Positions 1 to 7,212 of a stretch of DNA of 64,000 nt are shown in pieces. The translations under genes and the position numbers were made by a program. The DNA lies in contig NZ_JAMGSL010000001.1 of assembly GCF_025195125.1 (NCBI RefSeq), positions 412,122 through 476,121 on the forward strand, in the 5' to 3' direction. Source of the DNA: Streptomyces sp. Je 1-79. Lineage in GTDB: Bacteria; Actinomycetota; Actinomycetes; Streptomycetales; Streptomycetaceae. Positions within the stretch are counted from its first letter, which is position 1, and each line of letters begins with the position of its first letter. The notes beneath the pieces were generated by a model. It was not told the origin of the DNA. It saw nothing but the letters and a program-made list of their open reading frames with translations, and ran no database searches.

Positions 1-23
1 GGGCGGGGCAGCGTGCCCCGCCC
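1..23. terminator. Perfect GC-rich hairpin
   Basis: The first 23 bases form a perfect 10-bp stem (1-10 with 14-23) around a 3-base loop. There is no T-tract, as is usual for Streptomyces terminators. It probably ends a gene lying to the left of the window. Confidence 0.6.
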
Positions 24-90
24 GGCCACCCGGGGTCGAGCCCCTGGGGGGCGCGCAGGAGCTGGACGCATCGGATCGCCCCGTCCATAA

Positions 91-112
91 CGATGCACAA
101 GCGATGCGTCTT
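91..112. promoter_or_regulatory. Candidate LitR/CarH-type operator, two 11-bp direct repeats
   Basis: Two near-repeats, CGATGCACAAG and CGATGCGTCTT, start exactly 11 bp apart at 91 and 102. The core GATGCACAAGCGATGCG (92-108) recurs with 15 of 17 identities at 7043-7059, just upstream of the MerR-B12 regulator. A 9-bp inverted copy of the second half lies at 65-73. CarH-type regulators are known to bind 11-bp direct repeats, so this is a plausible operator for the regulator at 5958-7028 in front of the ECF sigma gene. The assignment is inference. Confidence 0.5.
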
Positions 113-244
113 GAGGGGCGACCTCCGGTCGCCGGATCCTGAGGGGGCCGGAAGCGCCTGGTTTCCGGTGGCGGACCGGTCCGGCAGGAGCGGACGCCCG
201 ACCCGCCGGCCCGGCCCGTACGCCGGGCAGGAGGAGGAGCCGTC

Positions 245-1018
245 ATGATCACAGCGCCCCCGGCGCGCCGCCTCCGCCCTCTCGCGACCGACACCCGGCC
301 CGCCCCGCGCCCCGCCGAGCCCACGGACGAGGAGATCGGCGCCGGGCTCGTCCACGGCGACGAGTACTGCCTGGTCCTGGCGTACCGGCGCTGGGGCAGC
401 CTGGTGCACACCCTCGCGAGCCGTACGCTCGGAGACTCCCGCGAGGCGGAGGACGTCACGCAGCAGGTGTTCCTCGCCGCTTGGCGGGGCCATCAGGGCT
501 ACCGCCCCGACAGGGGCCCGGTCCCGGCCTGGCTGGTCGGCATCGCGCGCCGCAAGATCGCCGACGCGCTCTCCGCCCGCACCCGGAGGACCGCACTCGT
601 CGCCGCGGCCGGCGCCGCGCTGCCCCCGCCCTCCGTGACGGCCGACGGACCCGACCACGTGCTCGACCGCATCGTCGTCACGAGCGAACTGGACCGCCTG
701 CCGCGCGTCCAGCGCGACGTACTGACCCTCGCGTTCTTCGGAGACCTGACGCAGGCGCAGATCGCCCGCCGGACCGGTCTGCCGCTGGGCACCGTCAAGA
801 GCCACGCCCGGCGCGGGATGCAGCGGCTCCGCTGCCGCCTCGCTCCCGACCCGGCGGACGCGCCGTCCGACGGCACGACGGACGGCGAGCCCCCTGCGCG
901 GACAGCCGGTCCGGGTGGTGCGGACGCACGCACGGAACGCGTACCCATCCGCACGGCCGACGGCGCCGAACCACCCCCATGGAAGCCGAAGCCCAGGGGC
1001 ATGAGGGGGAACCAATGA
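245..1018 (+). CDS. ECF-type RNA polymerase sigma factor
   Basis: A 257-residue ECF sigma factor. Region 2 (about residues 45-105) carries the DVTQQVFLAAWRG stretch, and region 4 (about 150-200) carries a helix-turn-helix with LTQAQIARRTGLPLGTVKSH. A 50-residue Pro/Gly-rich tail of unknown role follows. The ATG is preceded by a strong AGGAGGAGG ribosome site. No anti-sigma gene is adjacent. Instead the gene overlaps the FAD oxidase gene by ATGA and heads the lipid-modification operon. Repeats like those before the MerR-B12 regulator lie upstream at 91-112, suggesting light- or cobalamin-linked control, as known for LitR and its ECF factor LitS in S. coelicolor. A SigK-type promoter sits inside its 3' end (945-971). 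Confidence 0.88.
   Translation: MITAPPARRLRPLATDTRPAPRPAEPTDEEIGAGLVHGDEYCLVLAYRRWGSLVHTLASRTLGDSREAEDVTQQVFLAAWRGHQGYRPDRGPVPAWLVGIARRKIADALSARTRRTALVAAAGAALPPPSVTADGPDHVLDRIVVTSELDRLPRVQRDVLTLAFFGDLTQAQIARRTGLPLGTVKSHARRGMQRLRCRLAPDPADAPSDGTTDGEPPARTAGPGGADARTERVPIRTADGAEPPPWKPKPRGMRGNQ
945..971 (+). promoter_or_regulatory. SigK-type promoter for the lipid operon
   Basis: CCATCC (945-950), 15-bp spacer, CCGAAC (966-971). This matches the M. tuberculosis SigK consensus as I recall it (CCATCC / CCGAAT) at 11 of 12 positions. It lies inside the end of the ECF gene, 43 bp before the ATG of the FAD amine oxidase. It could therefore drive the operon separately from the ECF gene. Confidence 0.6.
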
Positions 1019-2271
1019 ACCGGAGGACCGTCGCGGTCGTCGGGGCCGGAGTGGCCGGCCTGACCGCCGCTCACGTGCTGTCCCGCAGGTACGACGTCGT
1101 GCTCTACGAGGCCGACTCACGGCTCGGCGGGCACGCCCACACCCACGAGCTGCCGACCCGGTCGGGCGGCACCGTGCGGGTCGACACCGGCTTCATCGTC
1201 CACAACGACCGCACCTACCCGAACCTGACCCGTCTCTTCCGCGAACTCGGCGTCGCCACACAGGACTCCGAGATGAGCATGTCCGTCCGGTGCGACGGCT
1301 GCGGTCTCGCCTACGCCGGTGCCCGCGGTCCCCGCGGGCTGCTCGGCGGCGGAAACCTGCGCCGCGGCCGCCATCTGCGGATGCTCGCCGACGTGCCGCG
1401 CTTCCACCGGGCCGCCCGTCGCCTGCTCGCCTCCGGGGACACGGGCCCGACTCTCGGCGCCTTCCTGGAGCGCGGCCGGTTCTCGCCGTACTTCGTCGGC
1501 CACTTCGCCGTCCCGCTGGTCTCCGCCGTGTGGTCCTGCGCGCCCGACACCGCGCTGCTGTACCCGGCGGCCTACCTCTTCCGCTTCCTCGACCACCACG
1601 GCCTTCTCTCCACCACCGGCTCACCCCGGTGGAAGACGGTCACCGGAGGCTCCTCCGCGTACGTCGAGAAGGCGGTCAAGCGCCTCGCCGCCGTCCGTAC
1701 GGCCACGCCCGTCCGGGCGATCGAACGCGCTCCGGACTACGCGCGCGTGACCACCGAGGACGGGGAGAGCGACGCGTACGCCGCCGTCGTCGTGGCCGTC
1801 CACCCCGACCAGGCCCTGCGGATGCTCGCCGACGCCACCCCCGACGAGCGCCGCGTCCTCGGAGCGTTCACCTACTCCCGCAACCCCACCGTCCTGCACC
1901 GGGACACCACGGTGCTGCCCCGGTCGCCGCATGCCCGCGCCTCCTGGAACTACTGGCTCCCGTCGTGCGACGCGCGCCCCCAGGCCGTGCGGGTCAGCTA
2001 CGACATGAACCGGCTCCAGCGCCTCCCGGTGGACGAGCCGCACATCGTGACCCTCAACGCCGACGGCCGTGTCGACGAGAGCACCGTCCTCGCGCGCATG
2101 GTCTACGAACACCCCGTCTACACGCCCCGCTCCGTCGCCGCCCAGCGTGAACTGCCCGGCCTCGCCACCTCCGTCACCGCCTTCGCCGGCGCCTACCACG
2201 GCTGGGGCTTCCACGAGGACGGCTGCCGCTCCGGAGTCGACGCGGCCCGCGGCCTGGGGGTGAACTGGTGA
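1015..2271 (+). CDS. FAD-dependent amine oxidase-type oxidoreductase (Rv0449c-like)
   Basis: A 418-residue flavoprotein. It begins with the dinucleotide-binding motif VAVVGAGVAGLTAAH followed by YEADSRLGGHAHTHE, and ends with the FAD-closing segment AFAGAYHGWGFHEDG. This is the NAD(P)/FAD amine-oxidase/desaturase superfamily. The long open frame extends upstream to 481, but that part overlaps the sigma gene. The ATG at 1015 overlaps the sigma stop (ATGA) and fits the family N-terminus. The following order DUF1365, fatty-acid methyltransferase, DUF1295 equals M. tuberculosis Rv0449c to Rv0446c, next to sigK there. Similar sets in Pseudomonas and Rhodobacter act on unsaturated phospholipid acyl chains. 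A role in oxidising methylated acyl chains is inferred. Confidence 0.88.
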   Translation: MNRRTVAVVGAGVAGLTAAHVLSRRYDVVLYEADSRLGGHAHTHELPTRSGGTVRVDTGFIVHNDRTYPNLTRLFRELGVATQDSEMSMSVRCDGCGLAYAGARGPRGLLGGGNLRRGRHLRMLADVPRFHRAARRLLASGDTGPTLGAFLERGRFSPYFVGHFAVPLVSAVWSCAPDTALLYPAAYLFRFLDHHGLLSTTGSPRWKTVTGGSSAYVEKAVKRLAAVRTATPVRAIERAPDYARVTTEDGESDAYAAVVVAVHPDQALRMLADATPDERRVLGAFTYSRNPTVLHRDTTVLPRSPHARASWNYWLPSCDARPQAVRVSYDMNRLQRLPVDEPHIVTLNADGRVDESTVLARMVYEHPVYTPRSVAAQRELPGLATSVTAFAGAYHGWGFHEDGCRSGVDAARGLGVNW

Positions 2272-3059
2272 CCGCCGCAGCCGCCGTCCCCCCGGCCGTC
2301 CCCCCGGACGGCGCGACCGTCGCACGCGTCCCGGTGCCGGCGCTGTACACGAGCGAGGTCGCGCACACCCGCGTCCAGCCGGTGCGCCACAGCCTGCGCC
2401 GACGTACCTACCTCTGGCTGGTGGACCTCGACGACCTTCCGCGACTGCCCCGCCTCCTGCGGCCGCTCGCCCGCTTCGACGCCCGCGACCACTTCGGCGG
2501 GCAGGCACCCACCCTGCGCGCGGGACTCGACGCGTACCTCGCCGCCCACGGCGTACGGAACGCCGACGGACAGGTGCTCATGCTGGCCCACGCCCGGGTC
2601 CTCGGCCACGTCTTCAACCCGCTGACCCTGTACTGGTGTCACGACAGGGCCGGACGCCCCGTCTGCGTCGTCGCCGAGGTGCACAACACCTACGGCGGAC
2701 GGCACTGCTACCTCCTGCGGCCCGACGCCGACGGACGCGCCGACGTCGCCAAGGACTTCTACGTCTCGCCGTTCTTCGACGTCGAAGGCTCCTATCGGAT
2801 GCGCCTGCCGCTCCCCGCCGAGCGCCTCGACCTCACCGTCCAGCTGCGGCACGACGACGGGAGCCGCCCCCTCACCGCCACCGTCCGAGGCCGCCACCGT
2901 GCGGCCGACACCCGCGGCCTGCTCACGGCCGCGATCCGTCACCCCTGGTCCACCGCGGCCGTCAGCGCCGGCATCCGGTGGCACGGAATCCGCCTGTACC
3001 TCAAGGGGCTTCCCGTCCGTCCCCGACCCGTGTCGCCCACCCGAGAAGGCATGCTGTGA
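2268..3059 (+). CDS. DUF1365 family protein
   Basis: A 263-residue DUF1365 protein. Visible family features are the N-terminal LYTSEVAHTRVQPVRHSLRRRTYLWLVDLD segment (family start), HVFNPLTLYWCHDRAG near residue 115, EVHNTYGGRHCYLL near 140, and KDFYVSPFFDVEGSYRM near 165. The biochemical function is unknown. It is almost always paired with the FAD oxidase and the fatty-acid cyclopropane synthase. The GTG start overlaps the preceding stop, indicating translational coupling. A role in lipid modification rests only on this context. Confidence 0.88.
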   Translation: MTAAAAVPPAVPPDGATVARVPVPALYTSEVAHTRVQPVRHSLRRRTYLWLVDLDDLPRLPRLLRPLARFDARDHFGGQAPTLRAGLDAYLAAHGVRNADGQVLMLAHARVLGHVFNPLTLYWCHDRAGRPVCVVAEVHNTYGGRHCYLLRPDADGRADVAKDFYVSPFFDVEGSYRMRLPLPAERLDLTVQLRHDDGSRPLTATVRGRHRAADTRGLLTAAIRHPWSTAAVSAGIRWHGIRLYLKGLPVRPRPVSPTREGML

Positions 3060-4411
3060 CCGTCTCCGTCCCGCCGGCCCAAACCGTCGCCCCAGGCACC
3101 GGCCACCCGCCCGTCGACCCCGAGCGCTGGCCCGACGCGGCCCGCCTCCCGCGCGCCTCGGCCCTCCGTACCGCCCTCGCCCGCCGCGTCGTCGAACGCG
3201 CCCTCGCCCGTCTGCCGCTGCGCATACGGAACGGCAGCGCACCGACCGCCCTTCCCCACCCCGCCGCGAGCGGGGACGGGCCGCCCACGCTGACCCTGCA
3301 CGATCCCGCCGCCTTCCACCGGCGGGTCGGCGCCGACGGTCTGATCGGCTTCGGCGAGTCCTACATGGCCGGCGAGTGGGACACCGACGACCTCGTCGGC
3401 CTCCTCACCGTCCTCGCCACCCATGTCGACGACCTCGTACCGGCCCCGCTGCGCCGCCTCCGGGGTGCGTGGGCACACCGGCGGCCCGACCGCGACCGCA
3501 ACACCCTCGACGGCGCCCGGGACAACATCCAGCGTCACTACGATCTGTCGAACGAGCTGTTCGCCCTCTTCCTCGACCCGAGCATGACCTACTCCTCGGC
3601 CGTGTTCGACGCCCTTCCCGCCACGCCGCGTACGTTTCCGGCCGCTCAGCACCGCAAGATCGACCGCTTGCTCGATCTCGCCGGGGTCGGCTGGGGGACC
3701 CGGCTCCTGGAGATCGGCACCGGCTGGGGCGAACTCGCCGTCCGTGCCGCGTCCCGGGGCGCCGACGTCCTCACCGTCACCCTCTCCGAGGAGCAGCGCG
3801 AGCTGGCCCTGCGAAGGATCGCCGACGCCGGGGTGACAGGTCGGGTCGCCGTCGAACTCCGTGACTACCGGCAGGTCGAGGGCCGGTTCGACGCCGTCGT
3901 CAGCGTCGAGATGATCGAGGCGGTCGGCGCCGAGTACTGGCCCGCGTACTTCACCGCCCTGCGCCGCCTGCTCGCACCCGGCGGCAGCGTGGCACTCCAG
4001 TCGATCACCATGCCGCATGAACGGATGCTCCACACCGCCCGTACGCACACCTGGATCAGCAAGTACGTCTTTCCCGGCGGCCTCATCCCGTCGCCGGAGG
4101 CGCTCGCCCGCGAGAGCGCGGCCGCCGGCCTGACCATCACCCACGACACCGGTTTCGGCGACCACTACGCCGAGACGCTACGGCTCTGGAGGGAGCGGTT
4201 CGTCCGGGAGCCGGAGGCGGTCGGCGCCCTCGGCTTCGACCACGTCTTCCGCCGCATGTGGGAGCTGTACCTGGCCTACTCCGAGGCCGGATTCCGCTCG
4301 CACTACCTCGACGTGCGTCAACTCCGGCTGGTCGCCACCGGCCAGGACGCGGAGGGGCCCCGACGCCCGGCAGGCCCCCGACTCCCCTCCCGTACGGAGG
4401 AGTCGCGATGA
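3056..4411 (+). CDS. Cyclopropane-fatty-acyl-phospholipid synthase family methyltransferase (UfaA1-like)
   Basis: A 451-residue SAM-dependent methyltransferase of the CFA synthase family. An N-terminal helical part contains GFGESYMAGEWDTDDL and NIQRHYDLSNELFALFLDPSMTYS, which are typical CFA segments. The SAM site is LLEIGTGWGELAVRAA (around residue 220), followed by SVEMIEAVGAEYW. It methylates double bonds of phospholipid acyl chains at the membrane. The canonical SAM-loop Cys is Thr here, and the usual FEHVG is IEAVG, so it may make methyl-branched rather than cyclopropane chains, as proposed for UfaA1/UfaM types. GTG 3056 was chosen because it overlaps the previous stop; the frame is open upstream but shadows another gene. 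Confidence 0.88.
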   Translation: MTVSVPPAQTVAPGTGHPPVDPERWPDAARLPRASALRTALARRVVERALARLPLRIRNGSAPTALPHPAASGDGPPTLTLHDPAAFHRRVGADGLIGFGESYMAGEWDTDDLVGLLTVLATHVDDLVPAPLRRLRGAWAHRRPDRDRNTLDGARDNIQRHYDLSNELFALFLDPSMTYSSAVFDALPATPRTFPAAQHRKIDRLLDLAGVGWGTRLLEIGTGWGELAVRAASRGADVLTVTLSEEQRELALRRIADAGVTGRVAVELRDYRQVEGRFDAVVSVEMIEAVGAEYWPAYFTALRRLLAPGGSVALQSITMPHERMLHTARTHTWISKYVFPGGLIPSPEALARESAAAGLTITHDTGFGDHYAETLRLWRERFVREPEAVGALGFDHVFRRMWELYLAYSEAGFRSHYLDVRQLRLVATGQDAEGPRRPAGPRLPSRTEESR

Positions 4412-5241
4412 ACGGGGCCGCGTTCGCCGTGAACCTCGCCGCGTCGGCAGGTGCCGCCCTCGTGGTGATGCTCCTGACCTTCGCCGTGGCCATGGTGAAG
4501 GGCGTCCACCGCATCGTCGACATCGCCTGGGGTCTGGCGTTCGCGGCCGTCGCCGTGGTCACCTGGGCCCTTTCCGCCGGGTACGGTGACGACGGGCGCA
4601 GGCTCGCCGTCACCCTCGCGACCTGCCTGTGGGGGCTGCGGCTCGCACTCCACATCGCGCGCCGGGGCCGCGGCCACGGCGAGGACCCCCGCTACGCCCG
4701 GATGCTCGACCGCGCTCCCGGCAGCCCGGCCCTCCACGCACTGCGCAAGGTCTACCTCCTCCAGGGCGCCCTCGTCTGGCTCGTCTCGCTCCCCGTCCAG
4801 GCGGCGGCCTACCTGCCCGAAGGCGTGGACGCCCTGCTGGTCGCCGGCCTCGTGCTGTGGGCCGTGGGACTCGCCTTCGAGACCGTGGGCGACCACCAGC
4901 TCGCCCGCTTCAAGTCCGACCCCGCCAACCGGGGACGGATCATGGACCAGGGGCTCTGGAGCTGGACCCGGCACCCCAACTACTTCGGCGACTTCCTCGT
5001 CTGGTGGGGGCTCTACCTGACCGCGTGCGCGATCCCGCAGAGCGCCGCCCTTACACTCGTGTCGCCGCTGGTGATGAGCGGACTGCTCGTCTGGGGGAGC
5101 GGAAAGCGGCTGCTGGAGGCCCATATGGCGGAGCGTCCGGGGTACGCGGCCTACGCGGCCCGTACCAGCGGCTTCCTGCCCCGGCCTCCCCGCTCGCCTC
5201 GCCCGCCCCGGTCGAGTGCGCCCCGGAACGAGGCCGGATGA
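4408..5241 (+). CDS. DUF1295 membrane protein (steroid 5-alpha-reductase-like)
   Basis: A 277-residue integral membrane protein with about six hydrophobic segments. The C-terminal signature GLWSWTRHPNYFGDFLVWWGLYL marks the DUF1295/isoprenylcysteine methyltransferase-steroid reductase fold, which binds NADPH or SAM. The N-terminal MVKGVHRIVDIAWG is also typical. The ATG overlaps the stop of the methyltransferase and has GGAGG upstream. By position it corresponds to Rv0446c. It probably reduces or otherwise finishes the modified acyl chain in the membrane; this is inference. Confidence 0.86.
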   Translation: MNGAAFAVNLAASAGAALVVMLLTFAVAMVKGVHRIVDIAWGLAFAAVAVVTWALSAGYGDDGRRLAVTLATCLWGLRLALHIARRGRGHGEDPRYARMLDRAPGSPALHALRKVYLLQGALVWLVSLPVQAAAYLPEGVDALLVAGLVLWAVGLAFETVGDHQLARFKSDPANRGRIMDQGLWSWTRHPNYFGDFLVWWGLYLTACAIPQSAALTLVSPLVMSGLLVWGSGKRLLEAHMAERPGYAAYAARTSGFLPRPPRSPRPPRSSAPRNEAG

Positions 5242-5894
5242 CGTCCGGCACGGATCTGCGGGGCCGAAGGGGCGAGGAGGGCTCCCTGGTGGTGCGCAGC
5301 GCGCCGGCGGTTCCCGGCGCCGCCGTCCTCCTGCTGCACGGCGGTCGCTCCGAGGATCTCGGGCCACCGCCCCTGGTCAACCTCCCCGCCCTGCGCATGC
5401 GGCCGTTCGCGGCCGCCGTCGCACGCGCGCTCGCCGGACAGGACGTGCTGGTCGCGGAGGTCCGCTACCGGCACCGCGGCTGGAACGGCGAGCGCGGCGA
5501 CGCCGCCCGTGACGCGAGGGCCGCCCTGGTCCGGCTGCGGGAGAGGTTCGGCACCGTCCCCGTCGTTCTCGTGGGCCACTCGATGGGCGGCCGTGCCGCC
5601 CTGAGCGCCGCCGGGGACCCGATGGTGCTCGGCGTGGTGGGCCTGGCCCCGTGGTGCCCGCCGGAGGAGCCCGTCGAGCACCTGGCAGGGCGGGCGATCT
5701 ACCTGCTGCACGACGAGGCCGACCGTGTCACGTCCGCCCGGGAGTCCTGGGAGTTCGTGCGCAGGGCCCGGACAGCCGGTGCGGACGCCGTCGGGATCCC
5801 GATGCCCCTCGGGGGACACGCCATGGTCCCCGGCGCCTCCCGCTGGCACCGCCGTACCGCGGAACTCGCCACCAGGATGCTCGCCCGCCGCTGA
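5238..5894 (+). CDS. Alpha/beta hydrolase
   Basis: A 218-residue alpha/beta hydrolase of the dienelactone hydrolase-like type. LLLHGG is at residues 31-36, the nucleophile elbow GHSMGG gives Ser115, an acidic residue is in LLHDEADRVT, and the catalytic His is in GGHAMVPG. It is last in the overlapping operon (ATGA with DUF1295), so it may remove or transfer acyl groups made by the preceding enzymes. No signal peptide is seen, so it is likely cytoplasmic. The substrate cannot be told from sequence. Confidence 0.85.
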   Translation: MTSGTDLRGRRGEEGSLVVRSAPAVPGAAVLLLHGGRSEDLGPPPLVNLPALRMRPFAAAVARALAGQDVLVAEVRYRHRGWNGERGDAARDARAALVRLRERFGTVPVVLVGHSMGGRAALSAAGDPMVLGVVGLAPWCPPEEPVEHLAGRAIYLLHDEADRVTSARESWEFVRRARTAGADAVGIPMPLGGHAMVPGASRWHRRTAELATRMLARR

Positions 5895-5957
5895 CGCCCT
5901 GCTCCACCCGCGCCCGGCCAGGAAACCCGGCCCCCGGGGCGACGGCCCGAGATCCGT

Positions 5958-7028
5958 TCAGCGGGCCGCGTCGCGCACCGCGCCGGGGCGGGAGTCGGTC
6001 GCGCAGCGGTGGACGAGGATGTCGAGTGCTTCGCGCAGGCCGCCGGGCCGGAGCATCCCCGGAGCGGTGGCACGGCCGGCCCAGCCGGGGCCTGCGAGCA
6101 GCACCAGGGAATGGGTCCGGGCACCCCTGACGCCGAAGGAGATGTCCGCCACGTGCCGTGCCAGGGCGTGACTCGCGGTGGAGCGTGACTGGGACCAGAG
6201 GACGACGGCCGTGGGGCCCAGCCGCCGGACCGCGGAGTCCAGGGCCTCGGCGGGGACGGCCGCTCCGAACATCCGGGTCGGCAGCCCTCGTTCGGCCAGT
6301 CCGGCGGCCAGGGCCTCGATGGGCAGCGTGTGCTGCTCGGCGGGGACGCAGGCCAGCAGCACCGGGTTGGCGTCGGCGCGGTGCGGACGGGCGGAGCTGA
6401 CCAGCTGGCGAAGTGCGGTGGAGATGTGCCAGGACAGGAGGTGCTCCACCTCGACGTACCGGTCGCCCGAGGACTCCCACTTGCGGCCGACGGCGTGCAG
6501 CGTGGGCGCCATCGCCTCCTCCCAGGACGTGACGAGCCCGTGCTCGGCCACCAGATCACGCAGCAACGTGTCCATGGCGGGGCTGTCGAGGCGTACCGCC
6601 GCCCGGGCCAGCCCTCGGAACTCCTGGTGGACCTTGGTGAGGGGCAGCCCGTTGCCGGACCCCGGGGCGGACGCGGGCGGGGGTGGCGTCCTGCCGGGAG
6701 CCGGCTGCTCGGACCGGCTCCCGGCCGGCTGACCGGAGACCTGACCGGCCGGCTGACCGGCTGCCTGACCGGACTGCTGACCGGAGTGCCGGCCGGCGCG
6801 CGCCCGGGCGACCCGTGCGGCTTCCGCCGGTGGCACGCCGGACGTGGTGAGCCGGCACATCTCCTCCAGCATCCCGACGTCCGACGGCGACCAGCGCCGG
6901 TGGCGCCCGTCCTCACGCGCCGCCGGACCGATGCCGTACCGCTGGTCCCATGACCGCAGCGTGGTGGGGGAGACCCCCAGCCGTCGGGCCACAGCCCCCG
7001 TCGTGATGCCGGCTGTCGTCTCGGTCAT
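5958..7028 (-). CDS. MerR-family regulator with cobalamin-binding domain (LitR/CarH-like)
   Basis: A 356-residue regulator: MerR helix-turn-helix (about 8-70; GAVARRLGVSPTTLRSWDQRYG), a Gly/Gln/Pro/Ala-rich linker of about 60 residues, then a helical bundle and a B12-binding fold. The bundle has KWESSGDRYVEVEHLLSWH, close to the CarH Wx9EH motif but with ten residues between. The Rossmann part has AEQHTLP, matching E/DxHxxG with Pro in place of Gly, so the lower axial His is kept. This predicts light/adenosylcobalamin sensing. ATG 7028 was chosen over the upstream frame start at 7049 because the operator-like repeat occupies 7042-7063. It lies opposite the lipid operon and is divergent from the FAD gene at 7213. 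Confidence 0.87.
   Translation of the reverse strand: MTETTAGITTGAVARRLGVSPTTLRSWDQRYGIGPAAREDGRHRRWSPSDVGMLEEMCRLTTSGVPPAEAARVARARAGRHSGQQSGQAAGQPAGQVSGQPAGSRSEQPAPGRTPPPPASAPGSGNGLPLTKVHQEFRGLARAAVRLDSPAMDTLLRDLVAEHGLVTSWEEAMAPTLHAVGRKWESSGDRYVEVEHLLSWHISTALRQLVSSARPHRADANPVLLACVPAEQHTLPIEALAAGLAERGLPTRMFGAAVPAEALDSAVRRLGPTAVVLWSQSRSTASHALARHVADISFGVRGARTHSLVLLAGPGWAGRATAPGMLRPGGLREALDILVHRCATDSRPGAVRDAAR
6727..6787. repeat. In-gene CTGACCGG repeats (SGQ/AGQ linker)
   Basis: The octamer CTGACCGG or close variants repeats about six times inside the regulator gene. It encodes the SGQ-AGQ-PAGQ linker between DNA-binding and sensor domains. Such repeats are prone to copy-number change. Confidence 0.7.
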
Positions 7029-7041
7029 ACAGCCAAGAATA

Positions 7042-7063
7042 CGACGCACAAGTGATGCGAGCC
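7042..7063. promoter_or_regulatory. Candidate autoregulatory LitR/CarH operator
   Basis: CGACGCACAAG and TGATGCGAGCC stand 11 bp apart. The core at 7043-7059 matches 92-108 at 15 of 17 bases. It sits 14-35 bp before the regulator ATG, a typical place for autorepression. Confidence 0.5.
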
Positions 7064-7080
7064 GAGCCGTCGCGGGACCC

Positions 7081-7117
7081 GGATGAGCGTGGGCTCATCC
7101 GTAGGGCATCCGGATGC
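7081..7117. promoter_or_regulatory. Two inverted repeats in divergent promoter region
   Basis: GGATGAGC/GCTCATCC (7081-7088 and 7093-7100, 4-base loop) is followed by the perfect palindrome GCATCCGGATGC (7106-7117). Both lie in the 184-bp gap between the divergent MerR and FAD genes and may be operators. No clear promoter hexamers were found here. Confidence 0.4.
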
Positions 7118-7212
7118 GGAAGTACGGGTGACCGCGCCCCGCTCGGCATGCCCCACGGCGTGACGTGGCGGGTCGAAGCGACTGTCGGACATGGCGAGGA
7201 GCAGCGACGGTG

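Noticed and set aside
245..1018. Calling the first ECF gene sigK or litS
   Set aside because: Region 4 is ECF-like, but the C-terminal tail, the lack of an anti-sigma gene and the limited sequence likeness do not allow a name.
7151..7177. SigK-type promoter for the FAD gene at 7213
   Set aside because: GTCGAA at 7172 has only CCCCAC at the -35 position, three of six matches.
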